Part shown: positions 34,541 to 45,442 of the stretch, one piece after another
How positions within the stretch are numbered: the stretch's first letter is position 1
How the letters are laid out: every line of letters starts with the position of its first letter
Assembly: GCA_000719105.1 (NCBI GenBank)
Contig: JODX01000030.1
Span: forward strand, 1-64,000
Length of the DNA stretch: 64,000 nucleotides
Reading direction: 5' to 3'
Source of the DNA: Streptomyces sclerotialus
GTDB taxonomy: Bacteria > Actinomycetota > Actinomycetes > Streptomycetales > Streptomycetaceae
Translations under genes and position numbers: made by a program
The notes under the pieces: generated by a model
What the model saw: the letters and a program-made list of their open reading frames with translations, nothing else
The model's database searches: none
Told to the model about the DNA's origin: nothing

Positions 34541-37054
34541 ATGCCCATCAGGCCACGCTACAGACGGGTCTCCGCCCTGCAGCGGCAGTTCTTCAACCGT
34601 GAGGGGCTGCTCGCCCTGTACGACGAGGAACTGGGCGGGATCTCCTCGGGGCCGCGGATACTGAACGTCGTGGGCGTCGGCGGCATCGGCAAGTCCCGGC
34701 TGCTCCAGGAGTTACGCGACCGGACCCCGGAGGCCCACCGCACCGCCCGCCTGGACCTGCAGGTGCCGGCGCTGCGGCAGCAGGAGGACGCGCTGGCCGT
34801 GCTGCGCATGGAGTTCGGTGCGCAGGGCGTGCGGTTCGACCGGTTCGACATCGCCTACGCCGTCCTGTGGCAGCGCGTGCACCCCCAGCTCCGGATGGAC
34901 CGGAAGAACACGCCCCTCGCCGAGGAGAGCGAGGTGCTGTCGAAGATCCTCGACGACGCGATGGGGCTGCCGGTCTTCGGCACGGCGGCCGGGCTGGTGC
35001 GGCTCACCGGCCGGGCGGTGAGCAATCGCAGGCGCCGGCAGCGCATCCAGACCGATCCGACGCTCCAGGAACTCGACGCCCTGTCCAACGCGGAGCTGGG
35101 CAACGCCGTGACGTACCTCTTCGCCGAGGAGCTGCGGGAGGCGGCCGAGGAGCGGCCGTACGTGCTCTTCGTCGACGCCTACGAGGCGCTGGTGCCCACC
35201 CCGCTGCCGGGCGGCCGCAGTTACGGGTCGGACGCCTGGCTGCGTGATCTGCTCGGGCAGCTCCAGGGCGGGCTGACCGTACTGGCGAGCCGGGAGCCCC
35301 TGCCCTGGGCGGCGTACGACAAGGACTGGGACGCGGTGATCCGCAGGACCCGGATCGACGGGCTGCCGATGACCGCCCGCCTGGACCTGCTCGCCCAGGC
35401 CGGTATCACCGAGCTCCCCCGGCAGCGGGCGATCGCCGAGGCCAGCGCGGGAGTGCCCTTCTACCTGCACCTCGCCGTCGACACGCATACGCAGAACCGG
35501 GCCCGGATGGAGGACCCCGCGACGGCGGAGGAGATCGTCCAGCGTTTCGTGCAGCACGTGGCGCCGGACGAGGTGCGGATCCTGGAGCTGCTGAGCGTCG
35601 CCCGGACCTTCGACCTCGGGGTGTTCCGGGCCATCGGCCGGTCCTTCGACCTCCCCACCAATCTGCTGACCTGGGACTCGCTCACCGCCTATTCGTTCGC
35701 CTATCCGCTGTCCGACGGCTGGTACCGGCTGCACCAGCTGATGGTCGCCGCGCTGCAGCGCCATCTCTCACCGGCCGTCAAGCGCCATGTGCACGTCCTG
35801 CTCCAGCGGTACTGGGAGGAGCTGGCCGGGCGGATGGAGACGGGAGCGGACCGTTCCGGTGTGGCCCGCTCGTCCCCGCTGCGGGAGGCGGTGTACCACG
35901 GGCTGCATGCCGGGAACATCTCACCCGAGCGGATTCTGGAACACGCGGACCGGGCCGTCGTGATGAGCGGCAGACAGGCGGCCGACGGCATGGTCAAGGA
36001 CATCCGCGGCCGACTGGCCGCCCCGGACGGGCCGGAGCGCGCCGGCGCCTCCCTCGCCGGCATCCGGGACGCCGCCGACTGCCTCGAGGCGGAGGCGAAA
36101 CTGGAGCTCGGTGACGCGGGCGCGGTGATCGCGCTGACCCCTGCCCTGGGGCCCGCCCCGGACCTGCCCGTCCGCTCCGTCGTCTCCGCGCGGCTCGCCC
36201 TCGCCGGAGCCAACGCCCGCCGGATCGCCGGCGAGAGCAGCCACGCGGCGAGCATCTTCGAACGGGTCTGGCGGGAACACGCCGGAGCGGCGCGCACCTC
36301 CGCCGGACTGTGGGTCGCCGACATCCGGATGTGGCAGGGCGACTTCCAAGGGGCCTACGCACTGGCGGAGGAGGTCCACGGCAGCTGTGCGCCGCACGAG
36401 CGCGTCATCCGGGGCGACCTGAAGCGCCTGATGCATCTGGGCCACCGCTTTCTGCTCGACTTCCCCGCCGCCGCGGAACTCCTGGCCGAGGCCGAGGAGG
36501 AGTACCAGGCCGTGAACGCCGTGGTGGGGCTTGCCAACGTCCGCACCAACCGGGCCGAACTGCTGGCCTTCACCGACCCCGAGGCCGCGGTGGCGGAGGC
36601 GGGCGCGGCCCTGGAGGTCCAGCGGGACCTCGGCGCCCAGCACGAGATCGGCAAGGCGTACACCGCGATGGCTCTCGCCCAGCTCCGGCTGGGGCGGCTG
36701 GACCGGGCGGAGGCGTCCTTCCGGAGCGCCGACACCGCTCTCGACCGGGCCGGTTACCGGTCGGGACGGGCCCGGGCCGACATGTTCCGCGCGCTGCTGC
36801 TGCTGCGCCGCGGAGAGCGGGAAGCGGCGCGGGAGCTGCTGCTGCACGCCGCACGGGAGCTCGAGGCCTGCGAGGTCTACCCCTCGCTGATCCTGACCAT
36901 CGGCCGCGCGGCCGCGCGAGCCGGTCTGCCCACCGCGGAGTTCGAGGCGGCCGCCGAGCGGGCTCGGCCCTCGCTCCGCCCGCTGGGCACGCTGGAGGAC
37001 TTCGACCGGCGTACCGAGGACGTGCTGGCGGACCTGCTGGAGGCCAACGCGTGA
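34541..37054 (+). CDS. STAND-type NTPase with C-terminal TPR-like repeats
   Basis: 837 aa, GGAGGG ribosome site. Residues ~40-290 are a P-loop NTPase: Walker A GVGGIGKS (45-52), Walker B YVLFVDAYEAL (~207), sensor-like GLTVLASREPLPW, then a winged-helix/ARC-like segment (VRILELLSVARTFDLGVFRAIGRSF). From ~480 on are TPR-like helical pairs (e.g. IGKAYTAMALAQLRLGRLDRAEASFRSADTAL). This is the layout of AfsR/MalT-like STAND switches, but no DNA-binding domain is visible. Codon 58 is TTA (34712-34714), which needs the bldA tRNA. It overlaps the next gene by GTGA. Substrate and role unknown; the sensor half would detect a ligand and act on, or through, the two kinases encoded next. Confidence 0.85.
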   Translation: MPIRPRYRRVSALQRQFFNREGLLALYDEELGGISSGPRILNVVGVGGIGKSRLLQELRDRTPEAHRTARLDLQVPALRQQEDALAVLRMEFGAQGVRFDRFDIAYAVLWQRVHPQLRMDRKNTPLAEESEVLSKILDDAMGLPVFGTAAGLVRLTGRAVSNRRRRQRIQTDPTLQELDALSNAELGNAVTYLFAEELREAAEERPYVLFVDAYEALVPTPLPGGRSYGSDAWLRDLLGQLQGGLTVLASREPLPWAAYDKDWDAVIRRTRIDGLPMTARLDLLAQAGITELPRQRAIAEASAGVPFYLHLAVDTHTQNRARMEDPATAEEIVQRFVQHVAPDEVRILELLSVARTFDLGVFRAIGRSFDLPTNLLTWDSLTAYSFAYPLSDGWYRLHQLMVAALQRHLSPAVKRHVHVLLQRYWEELAGRMETGADRSGVARSSPLREAVYHGLHAGNISPERILEHADRAVVMSGRQAADGMVKDIRGRLAAPDGPERAGASLAGIRDAADCLEAEAKLELGDAGAVIALTPALGPAPDLPVRSVVSARLALAGANARRIAGESSHAASIFERVWREHAGAARTSAGLWVADIRMWQGDFQGAYALAEEVHGSCAPHERVIRGDLKRLMHLGHRFLLDFPAAAELLAEAEEEYQAVNAVVGLANVRTNRAELLAFTDPEAAVAEAGAALEVQRDLGAQHEIGKAYTAMALAQLRLGRLDRAEASFRSADTALDRAGYRSGRARADMFRALLLLRRGEREAARELLLHAARELEACEVYPSLILTIGRAAARAGLPTAEFEAAAERARPSLRPLGTLEDFDRRTEDVLADLLEANA

Positions 37055-38043
37055 GCTGGACGGGCCTGTACGAGCGGGCGATGCGGTCGCAGGACGCCGC
37101 CGCCGGCTACTACAACCGCAACGTCGGCCTGCCCACCCCCGACGGAAAGGTCAACGTCCGTATCCCCCTGCCGGCCGCGGACGTCATGGACGTACGGATC
37201 TGGCCCGAGGAGGAGGTGCTCTCCCGCATCCCTCCCTACGTCGACCGGGCACCCGAACTCCGCCATGTCTCCGCCGACCCGCGCTTCCAGGTCCACCACT
37301 TCATCGAGGGACGCGTCCTCGACGGCTTCTCCCCACGGGGCAGCTCCGTCCCCGCCCATGTCCCGGCCGATGTGGTGACCCTGCTGGCACAACTGACACG
37401 GATCCCGCAGGAGAAGGCCCCGCCGCTGCCCCGCCCCTGGCCGGTCTCCGGTGACAGCCCCGGCTTCGGCAGGCTGCTGGCCGACCTGACCCGGCGCATC
37501 CACGCCCAGTACGCCGCGGAGTACCGGGACGTCTTCGCCGCCTTCGGCATCCCGGCGCAGCCGCTCGCCGTGGTCGACCCGCTCTGGGACGGCCTCACCT
37601 CCCGCCCGTTCGCCGTCCTCCACGCGGACCTGCACCGCAAGAACATGATCGTGCATGAGGGCGCCACCTGGTTCCTGGACTGGGAGCTGGCCCTGTGGGG
37701 GGACCCCGCGTACGAGATCGCGATCCACTTCCACAAGATGGACTACCCGGACGACCAGCGGGCCGAGGTCCTGCGGCTCTGGCGGGCACGGCTCCCGGCG
37801 GCCGCGACCGCCGGACCGGACTCGGACCTCGGCCTGTACCTCACCCACGAGCGCATCAAATCGGCGATCGTCGACACGGTCCGCTACTCCAAACAACTGG
37901 CCACCGCCGGGCCCGCGGAGCGCGAGGTGCTCATCACCCGCCTGGCCAGGAAAGTGAATGCCGCCCGCCTGATCTGGGGATCACCTCCGGACATGACCCC
38001 CGAGCGGGTCGGCGCCGCCCTCACTCGCCGGCTGAAGGGATGA
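37051..38043 (+). CDS. APH-fold phosphotransferase, paralogue 1
   Basis: 330 aa from GTG 37051, coupled to the STAND gene. Aminoglycoside-phosphotransferase/choline-kinase fold: Brenner motif HADLHRKNM (catalytic Asp193, Asn198) and Mg-binding Asp210 in FLDWELALWGDP. N-terminal GYYNRNV is shared with the next gene and is not a usual APH element. The nucleotide-binding N-lobe is small (VNVRIPLPAADVMDVRIWPEEEVL). Substrate unknown: small molecule, sugar or protein. Confidence 0.85.
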   Translation: MSWTGLYERAMRSQDAAAGYYNRNVGLPTPDGKVNVRIPLPAADVMDVRIWPEEEVLSRIPPYVDRAPELRHVSADPRFQVHHFIEGRVLDGFSPRGSSVPAHVPADVVTLLAQLTRIPQEKAPPLPRPWPVSGDSPGFGRLLADLTRRIHAQYAAEYRDVFAAFGIPAQPLAVVDPLWDGLTSRPFAVLHADLHRKNMIVHEGATWFLDWELALWGDPAYEIAIHFHKMDYPDDQRAEVLRLWRARLPAAATAGPDSDLGLYLTHERIKSAIVDTVRYSKQLATAGPAEREVLITRLARKVNAARLIWGSPPDMTPERVGAALTRRLKG

Positions 38044-39044
38044 CCGTGGACCCTCTCGCGCTCTACGAAGAGGCCCGCCTGCGCGAAGGCACCCAGTCCG
38101 GGTACTACAACCGCAACGTCCGGCTGGACTCCGGATGCGGGCCGGTGGTCGTCCGGATGCGGGCCGACGGGGCCGAGACCATGGACCTGACCCTGTGGCC
38201 GGAGGCCGAGGTGCTGGCCGCCGTCGGCCCTCACGTCCCCTCGGCCCCGCGCCTGCTGCACACGAGCTCCCACCCCGAGTACCAGGTCCACGCCTTCGTC
38301 GAAGGCCACCTCGTCGACGAGGTGGCCCCCGTCGGCGACCCCCTGCCCGAGCCCGTATCGGCCCATGTCGAAACGTTCTTTCGCCAGGTGCTCCGGGTAC
38401 CTGCCCACGTCCTGCCCGCGGTCCCCGACGACTGGCCGCGATCCGGCGACACCGCGGGTTTCGCCCGGCGTCTGCTGGACCTGGTACGCGAGATCCGTCA
38501 CCGGGACGACGCGTTCGGCGGCCTGTACGAAGCCCTCGGTGTGCCCGGGGACCCGTGCGCCGCGCTCCGGGGCCGCGCGGCCGGTCTGACCCAGCGGCCC
38601 TTCCGGCTGCTGCACGCGGACATCCACCGCCGGAACATGATCCTCACGCCGGAGAAGCGGGTGGTCTTCCTCGACTGGGAGCTCGCCCTGTGGGGCGACC
38701 CGGTCTACGACCTCGCCGACCACATCCACAAGATGTCCTACGCGCCCGCCGAACGGAGCGCGGCCACGGAGGGCTGGGAGCGCGCGGCCCCCGCCGACTG
38801 CCGCCCGGGGCTGCGCCCCGACCTCGACTACTACCTCGCGTACGAGGCGGTGAAGTCGGCCGTGGTGGACACGGTCCGCTGGGGTCGCCGCATCGCCGCC
38901 GAACCGGACCCGGACGCCCGCCACGCCCTGGCCCGCGAACTCGCCGGCAAACTGGCCGCCGCCCGCCCGCACTGGGCGGCCGGCCCGGCCCCGGCCCCGT
39001 CACCGGACGACGTCCTGGCGGCGGTGGAGCACCGGCTGTCCTGA
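38040..39044 (+). CDS. APH-fold phosphotransferase, paralogue 2
   Basis: 334 aa from ATG 38040 overlapping the previous stop (ATGA). Same architecture as paralogue 1: GYYNRNV near the start, HADIHRRNM (His192, Asp194, Asn199) and FLDWELALWGDP (Asp212). The two are similar along their length, so they come from a tandem duplication, but divergent enough (roughly half the residues differ) to act on different substrates or as a heterodimer. Both keep all catalytic residues. Confidence 0.85.
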   Translation: MTVDPLALYEEARLREGTQSGYYNRNVRLDSGCGPVVVRMRADGAETMDLTLWPEAEVLAAVGPHVPSAPRLLHTSSHPEYQVHAFVEGHLVDEVAPVGDPLPEPVSAHVETFFRQVLRVPAHVLPAVPDDWPRSGDTAGFARRLLDLVREIRHRDDAFGGLYEALGVPGDPCAALRGRAAGLTQRPFRLLHADIHRRNMILTPEKRVVFLDWELALWGDPVYDLADHIHKMSYAPAERSAATEGWERAAPADCRPGLRPDLDYYLAYEAVKSAVVDTVRWGRRIAAEPDPDARHALARELAGKLAAARPHWAAGPAPAPSPDDVLAAVEHRLS

Positions 39045-39206
39045 CGCCGGGGCGGCGTGCCGGTTCTGTTGGTTGATCATTCACCGGTGCGACACCCGTC
39101 GATGCTCGCCACGTCGCCGGCGTTCCCTGATACTGACCCGGGCATGTCAAATGGATCTGCCCAGTTCCACTTGTGGGCCGCCCCCAGGGTCGATCAGGAG
39201 GACACA

Positions 39207-39974
39207 GTGCAGAAGAGCTCGTGGATCCGCAGAGCATCCCTCGTTCTCGGCAGCGCCGTCGCGGTGGTGGTCGCCTTCCCCGGCAGCGCCCTCGCGGCCC
39301 CGCCCACGGCGCTGCCGGCCGGCGCGGAGGCGCTGGAGCGGACGTACCAGCCGGCCTACGACTACGACACGGACGGCTGCTACCCCACGCCCGCCATCGG
39401 CCCCGACGGAACCGTCAACGGCGGCCTCAACCCCACCGGTGCCCTCAACGGCCAGTGCCGCGACGCCTCCGACCTCGACAACACCAACGGCTACTCCCGC
39501 TACAAGTGCAACAACGGCTGGTGCGCCGTCATCTACGGCCTGTACTTCGAGAAGGACCAGGCCGTGGCGGGCAGCAGCCTCGGCGGGCACCGGCACGACT
39601 GGGAGCACGTCGTGGTGTGGGTGCAGAACAACCAGGCCCAGTACGTGTCCACCTCGGCCCACGGCGGCTTCAGCGTCTACTCCAAGGACCAGATCCGCTG
39701 GGACGGCACCCACCCCAAGATCGTCTACCACAAGGACGGCCTGAGCACGCACTGCTTCCGCCCCGCGAACGCGAACGACGAGCCCCCGGAGAACCACAAG
39801 GGCACCTGGCAGTACCCCGCGCTGGTCGGCTGGAACGGCTACCCCGCGGGCCTGCGCGACAAGTTGAGCGCGTACGACTTCGGCAGCGCCAACTTCGGCC
39901 TCAAGGACGGCAGCTTCGCCTCGCACCTGGCGGCGGCCAAGCCGTCGGGCATCGCGTTCGACCCCAACGCCTGA
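39207..39974 (+). CDS. Secreted NPP1/necrosis-inducing (NLP) family protein
   Basis: 255 aa from GTG 39207 with AGGAGGA upstream. Signal peptide (RRASLVLGSAVAVVVAFPGSALAA), then an NLP domain with the heptapeptide GHRHDWE (127-133) that binds the divalent cation in toxic NLPs, and four Cys that could form disulfides. NLPs bind plant sphingolipids and permeabilise dicot membranes; the bacterial members are often from soil or plant-associated species. Single gene, convergent with the dioxygenase. Toxicity is not certain. Confidence 0.9.
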   Translation: MQKSSWIRRASLVLGSAVAVVVAFPGSALAAPPTALPAGAEALERTYQPAYDYDTDGCYPTPAIGPDGTVNGGLNPTGALNGQCRDASDLDNTNGYSRYKCNNGWCAVIYGLYFEKDQAVAGSSLGGHRHDWEHVVVWVQNNQAQYVSTSAHGGFSVYSKDQIRWDGTHPKIVYHKDGLSTHCFRPANANDEPPENHKGTWQYPALVGWNGYPAGLRDKLSAYDFGSANFGLKDGSFASHLAAAKPSGIAFDPNA

Positions 39975-39992
39975 CGAAGGCAGGGGCCGTCG

Positions 39993-40970
39993 TCAGTCCT
40001 CGGCGGGCCGGTGCAGGGGCGCCCCGGTGATCGGCTCCGAGGGTGCCCCGTCCACGCCCACCGGGACCTCGCCGGCCGTCATGACCCGGTGCATGATGCG
40101 GGGGAAGTCCAGGTGGGCGTTGTCGCTCGGGGCCAGGTGGATCGTGGCCCGGTTGTCCCAGAGGGCGACGCTTCCGGGCTCCCAGCGGAACCGGACCGTG
40201 TACTCGGGCCGCGTCACCTGCTCCACGAACATCTCCAGCAGCAGCCGGTTCTCGGCCCGGGAGACGCCGACGATGTTCTCGACGTAGTACGGGTTGATGT
40301 ACAGGGCGCGCTCGCCGCTCTCCGGGTGGACGCGGACCACCGGGTGCGCCGAGGCCACCTGGTGGTCCTGGAGGTGCCGCAGGTACGCGTCCGGGCCGGA
40401 GCGCGGAAGATAGCCGACCCCGAGCCGGTGCTCGGCGCGCAGCCCGTCGGCGAAGCGCCGCACCGGCTCGGACAGCCCCGCGTACGCCGCGGCCAGGTTG
40501 GCCCACGTGGTGTCCCCGCCGTACGGCGGCACACGCTCGGCGCGCAGGATCGTCAGGGCCGGCGGATCGATCCGGGCGGTGTGGTCCGCGTGCCAGCCGC
40601 GCAGCGTGGAGTGCCGCCGACGCTCCAGCCACTCGGCGTGCGACATCCCGTGCTTCCCGGCCAGCTCCAGGCGGTCGGCCGTCGTCTCGACCTCCGGGAA
40701 GCCGGCCGGGGAGGCCGAGCCGCGGGACCGCAGCCTGATCGGCTCCCCGAAGCGGCGGGCGAACGCGATGTGCCCGGCGTGGTCGAGCTTCTGGTTCCGG
40801 AAGAACAGCACCTTCCAGCGGAGCAGCGCGGCGCGGATGCCCGCGATGACCTCGTTCTCCGGTTCGGCCGTCAGGTCCACGCCGTGGATCTCCGCACCGA
40901 TGTGTCCGGCGGCCGGCCGTACGTCGAGCGCGGCCGCGGTCCGCTCACCGGAGGACGTTCCCATGCTCAT
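39993..40970 (-). CDS. TauD/TfdA-family Fe(II)/2-oxoglutarate dioxygenase
   Basis: 325 aa from ATG 40970. Iron ligands: HADHT as HxD (near 125-127) and the distal His in PRIMHRVM; the 2-oxoglutarate Arg is the Arg after that His. PPYGGDTTWANLAAAY and GWHADHT are strong family marks. TauD releases sulfite from taurine; other members act on sulfonates, alkyl sulfates or 2,4-D. The substrate is open. A TauE/SafE permease exists elsewhere in the window (28964), but not adjacent. Confidence 0.9.
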   Translation of the reverse strand: MSMGTSSGERTAAALDVRPAAGHIGAEIHGVDLTAEPENEVIAGIRAALLRWKVLFFRNQKLDHAGHIAFARRFGEPIRLRSRGSASPAGFPEVETTADRLELAGKHGMSHAEWLERRRHSTLRGWHADHTARIDPPALTILRAERVPPYGGDTTWANLAAAYAGLSEPVRRFADGLRAEHRLGVGYLPRSGPDAYLRHLQDHQVASAHPVVRVHPESGERALYINPYYVENIVGVSRAENRLLLEMFVEQVTRPEYTVRFRWEPGSVALWDNRATIHLAPSDNAHLDFPRIMHRVMTAGEVPVGVDGAPSEPITGAPLHRPAED

Positions 40971-41126
40971 CAGCTCCCCACCAGGCCTTCCTGCCGTCGG
41001 TCCCGTGCCCCGGTCTACCCGCGGCGCAGCGTGGGCATGCCAGGGCCGGCGGTCGGGGGCACCGGCCGGGTGCGGTAAGGTTTAGCTGCGCGATCGCGCG
41101 GGGCACCGCACCGCGGAGAAGCGCAT

Positions 41127-41200
<74 letters not shown>

Positions 41201-41205
41201 CAGTG

Positions 41206-41239
41206 AAGGGCCCCGTGGGTGAAAGCCCGCGGGGCCCTT
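41206..41239 (+). terminator. Terminator of tRNA-Pro copy 3
   Basis: Fourteen-bp stem with one G-T pair and a GAAA-type loop, starting 6 bp after the tRNA. Confidence 0.75.
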
Positions 41240-41252
41240 GTCGTGCTGTCGT

Positions 41253-41474
41253 GTCAGGGCCGCCCACACGGAGGAGCACCTCGTGCAGCGAGGTGGGGTC
41301 GGCGGAGTGGTCGGCGGAGAAGCCTGTCGGGCCGATCTCCATGAGCCGGGAGGAGTCGGCGGGGCAGCCGTCGACGAGGAAGCCGACGAGCTTGACGCCG
41401 TCGGCGTCGGCGTCCGTCATTGTGGTGACGCCGTTGCCCGAGACTGCGTTCAAGTAGTTGAACGTGAAGCGCAT
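41253..41474 (-). pseudogene. Fragment of a secreted beta-helix/GH55-like protein
   Basis: The minus strand encodes ~70 residues with strong coding bias ([47 protein letters not shown]) and then runs without a stop into the tRNA terminator and tRNA. From memory, this resembles a beta-helix segment of large Streptomyces proteins annotated as GH55-like or F5/8-type. The 5' side (NYLNAVS) lacks a signal peptide. Both ends are missing, so it is a remnant. Downstream to 41585 I see nothing else. Confidence 0.45.
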
Positions 41475-41585
41475 TACTGATGCGTTGGTGATCGGTGACC
41501 CCACAGGGCTGAACCGGATACGTCAAGACTTGAAGCGAGCGACGCCCTGCGTGCGGGGTGGACGCGAGGAGACGAACGAGAAGAA

Positions 41586-41621
41586 GCCGCCCCGGCCGGA
41601 GTTCTCTCCGGCCGGGGCGGC
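41586..41621 (-). terminator. Terminator of the isocitrate dehydrogenase gene
   Basis: Perfect 15-bp stem, 6-nt loop, 37 bp past the stop; on the minus strand it is followed by a T-rich stretch (CTTCTTCTCG). Confidence 0.85.
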
Positions 41622-41657
41622 TGGGTGCGGGGTGCCCCGCTATCGCCTGACGGGACG

Positions 41658-44021
<2,364 letters not shown>

Positions 44022-44054
44022 TCACGGCCACGGCCCGCAGACCGTCACCGCCGT

Positions 44055-44126
44055 GGGCCGGCCGCCGCTCAGCGCCGCGGGCCGGCCGCCGCTCAGCGCC
44101 GCGGGCCGGCCGTCGCTCAGAGCGCC
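44055..44126. repeat. Three tandem 24-bp repeats at the end of the MscS gene
   Basis: Units 44055-44078, 44079-44102 and an imperfect third 44103-44126 that covers the last codons and stop of the MscS gene (GGGCCGGCCGNCGCTCAG core). Likely arose by slippage from the gene end outward. Confidence 0.7.
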
Positions 44127-45208
44127 TGCGGCGCCCCGTCCGTCTCCCGCTGGTGCGGGATCGCCGGCGCCGGGATGTCGGCGCCCTGGTGCAGGGCGAC
44201 CGTCCGGGTGGGCGCCGGGATGCGGATGCCCTCGGCCCGGTAGCGGCGGTGCAGGCGCTTGATGAACTCGTGCTTGATCCGGTACTGGTCGCTGAACTCG
44301 CCGACCCCCAGGATGACCGTCATGCCGATGCGCGAGTCGCCGAAGGTGTGGAAGCGGACGGCGGGCTCGTGCTCCGGCACCGCGCCCGCGACCTCGTTCA
44401 TCACCTCGGCCACGACCTCGTTGGTGACCCGCTCCACGTGCTCCAGGTCACTGTCGTAGCCGACGCCGACCTGGACCAGGAGGGTCATCTCCTGCTCGGG
44501 CCGGTTGTAGTTGGTCATGTTCGTGCCGGCGAGCTTCCCGTTGGGGATGATCACCAGGTTGTTGTCGAGGGAGCGGATCGTGGTCTGCCGCCAGTTGATG
44601 TCCTCGACATAGCCCTCCTCGCCGCTGGTCAGCCGGATGTAGTCGCCGACCTGGACCGTCTTCGAGGCGAGGATGTGGATGCCCGCGAACAGGTTCGCGA
44701 GGGTGTCCTGGAGGGCCAGGGCGACCGCGAGGCCGCCGACGCCCAGGGCGGTGACCAGCGGGGCGATCGGGATGCCCAGGGTCTGCAGCACCACCAGGCA
44801 GCCGAGCGCGACGACCATGACCCGGGTGATGTTGACGAAGATCGTGACCGAGCCCGCGACCCCGGCCCGGGACTGCGTGAACGTCCGCACGAGCCCGCCG
44901 ACCACGCGGGCCGCGGCGATCGTCGTCACCAGGATCAGCAGGACGGTCAGGAACTGGTTGACGTTGTGCCCGATCGTGCGCGTCAGCGGCAGGACCGCCG
45001 CCGCGGCCGCCGCACCGCCGGTGATCGCGCACCACGGCACCACCGTGCGCAGCGCGTCGACCATCACGTCGTCGCCGTTCCACCGCGTGCGCGACGCGTG
45101 CCGGCCCAGCCAGCGCAGCAGCATGCGCAGCAGGAACGCCGCCAGCAGGCCCGCCGCCAGGGCGACCGAGGCCATGACGAGGTCGTCGAGGGTGAGGTCC
45201 CGGTTCAT
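44117..45208 (-). CDS. MscS-family mechanosensitive channel
   Basis: 363 aa. Four or five membrane helices in the first ~160 residues, then the pore helix with GVGGLAVALALQDTLANLFAGIHIL (the Gly/Ala packing pattern of TM3) and the beta domain (VQVGDYIRLTSGEEGYVEDINWRQTTIRSLDNNLVIIPNGKL). Opens under membrane tension to release solutes in osmotic down-shock. ATG 45208. Confidence 0.92.
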   Translation of the reverse strand: MNRDLTLDDLVMASVALAAGLLAAFLLRMLLRWLGRHASRTRWNGDDVMVDALRTVVPWCAITGGAAAAAAVLPLTRTIGHNVNQFLTVLLILVTTIAAARVVGGLVRTFTQSRAGVAGSVTIFVNITRVMVVALGCLVVLQTLGIPIAPLVTALGVGGLAVALALQDTLANLFAGIHILASKTVQVGDYIRLTSGEEGYVEDINWRQTTIRSLDNNLVIIPNGKLAGTNMTNYNRPEQEMTLLVQVGVGYDSDLEHVERVTNEVVAEVMNEVAGAVPEHEPAVRFHTFGDSRIGMTVILGVGEFSDQYRIKHEFIKRLHRRYRAEGIRIPAPTRTVALHQGADIPAPAIPHQRETDGAPQAL

Positions 45209-45308
45209 CGGGCGCCTCCCGAAGGACGCGGGGAACGGGCCTCGGCCTCGAGCCGGATGTGAAGTGTCGTCACCTTGCCACCTGATCGGATACCGGTCTG
45301 CATGACTT

Positions 45309-45351
45309 CACCCGATGTACGTCGGACCGGACGTGTGTACGACATCGGGTG
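45309..45351. terminator. Inverted repeat between the flippase-like and MscS genes
   Basis: Ten-bp arms CACCCGATGT and ACATCGGGTG separated by 23 bp, in the 234-bp gap. It may terminate the upstream minus-strand gene or act as an operator for mscS. No promoter assigned. Confidence 0.4.
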
Positions 45352-45442
45352 TGACCGTCATCCTGCCGTATGCGCAAGGCTGTTCGGTGCCGGACCTGCG
45401 GTCCCGTGTGCCTCGCCGGTTCCCTCACACCTCGCCGGTGGC

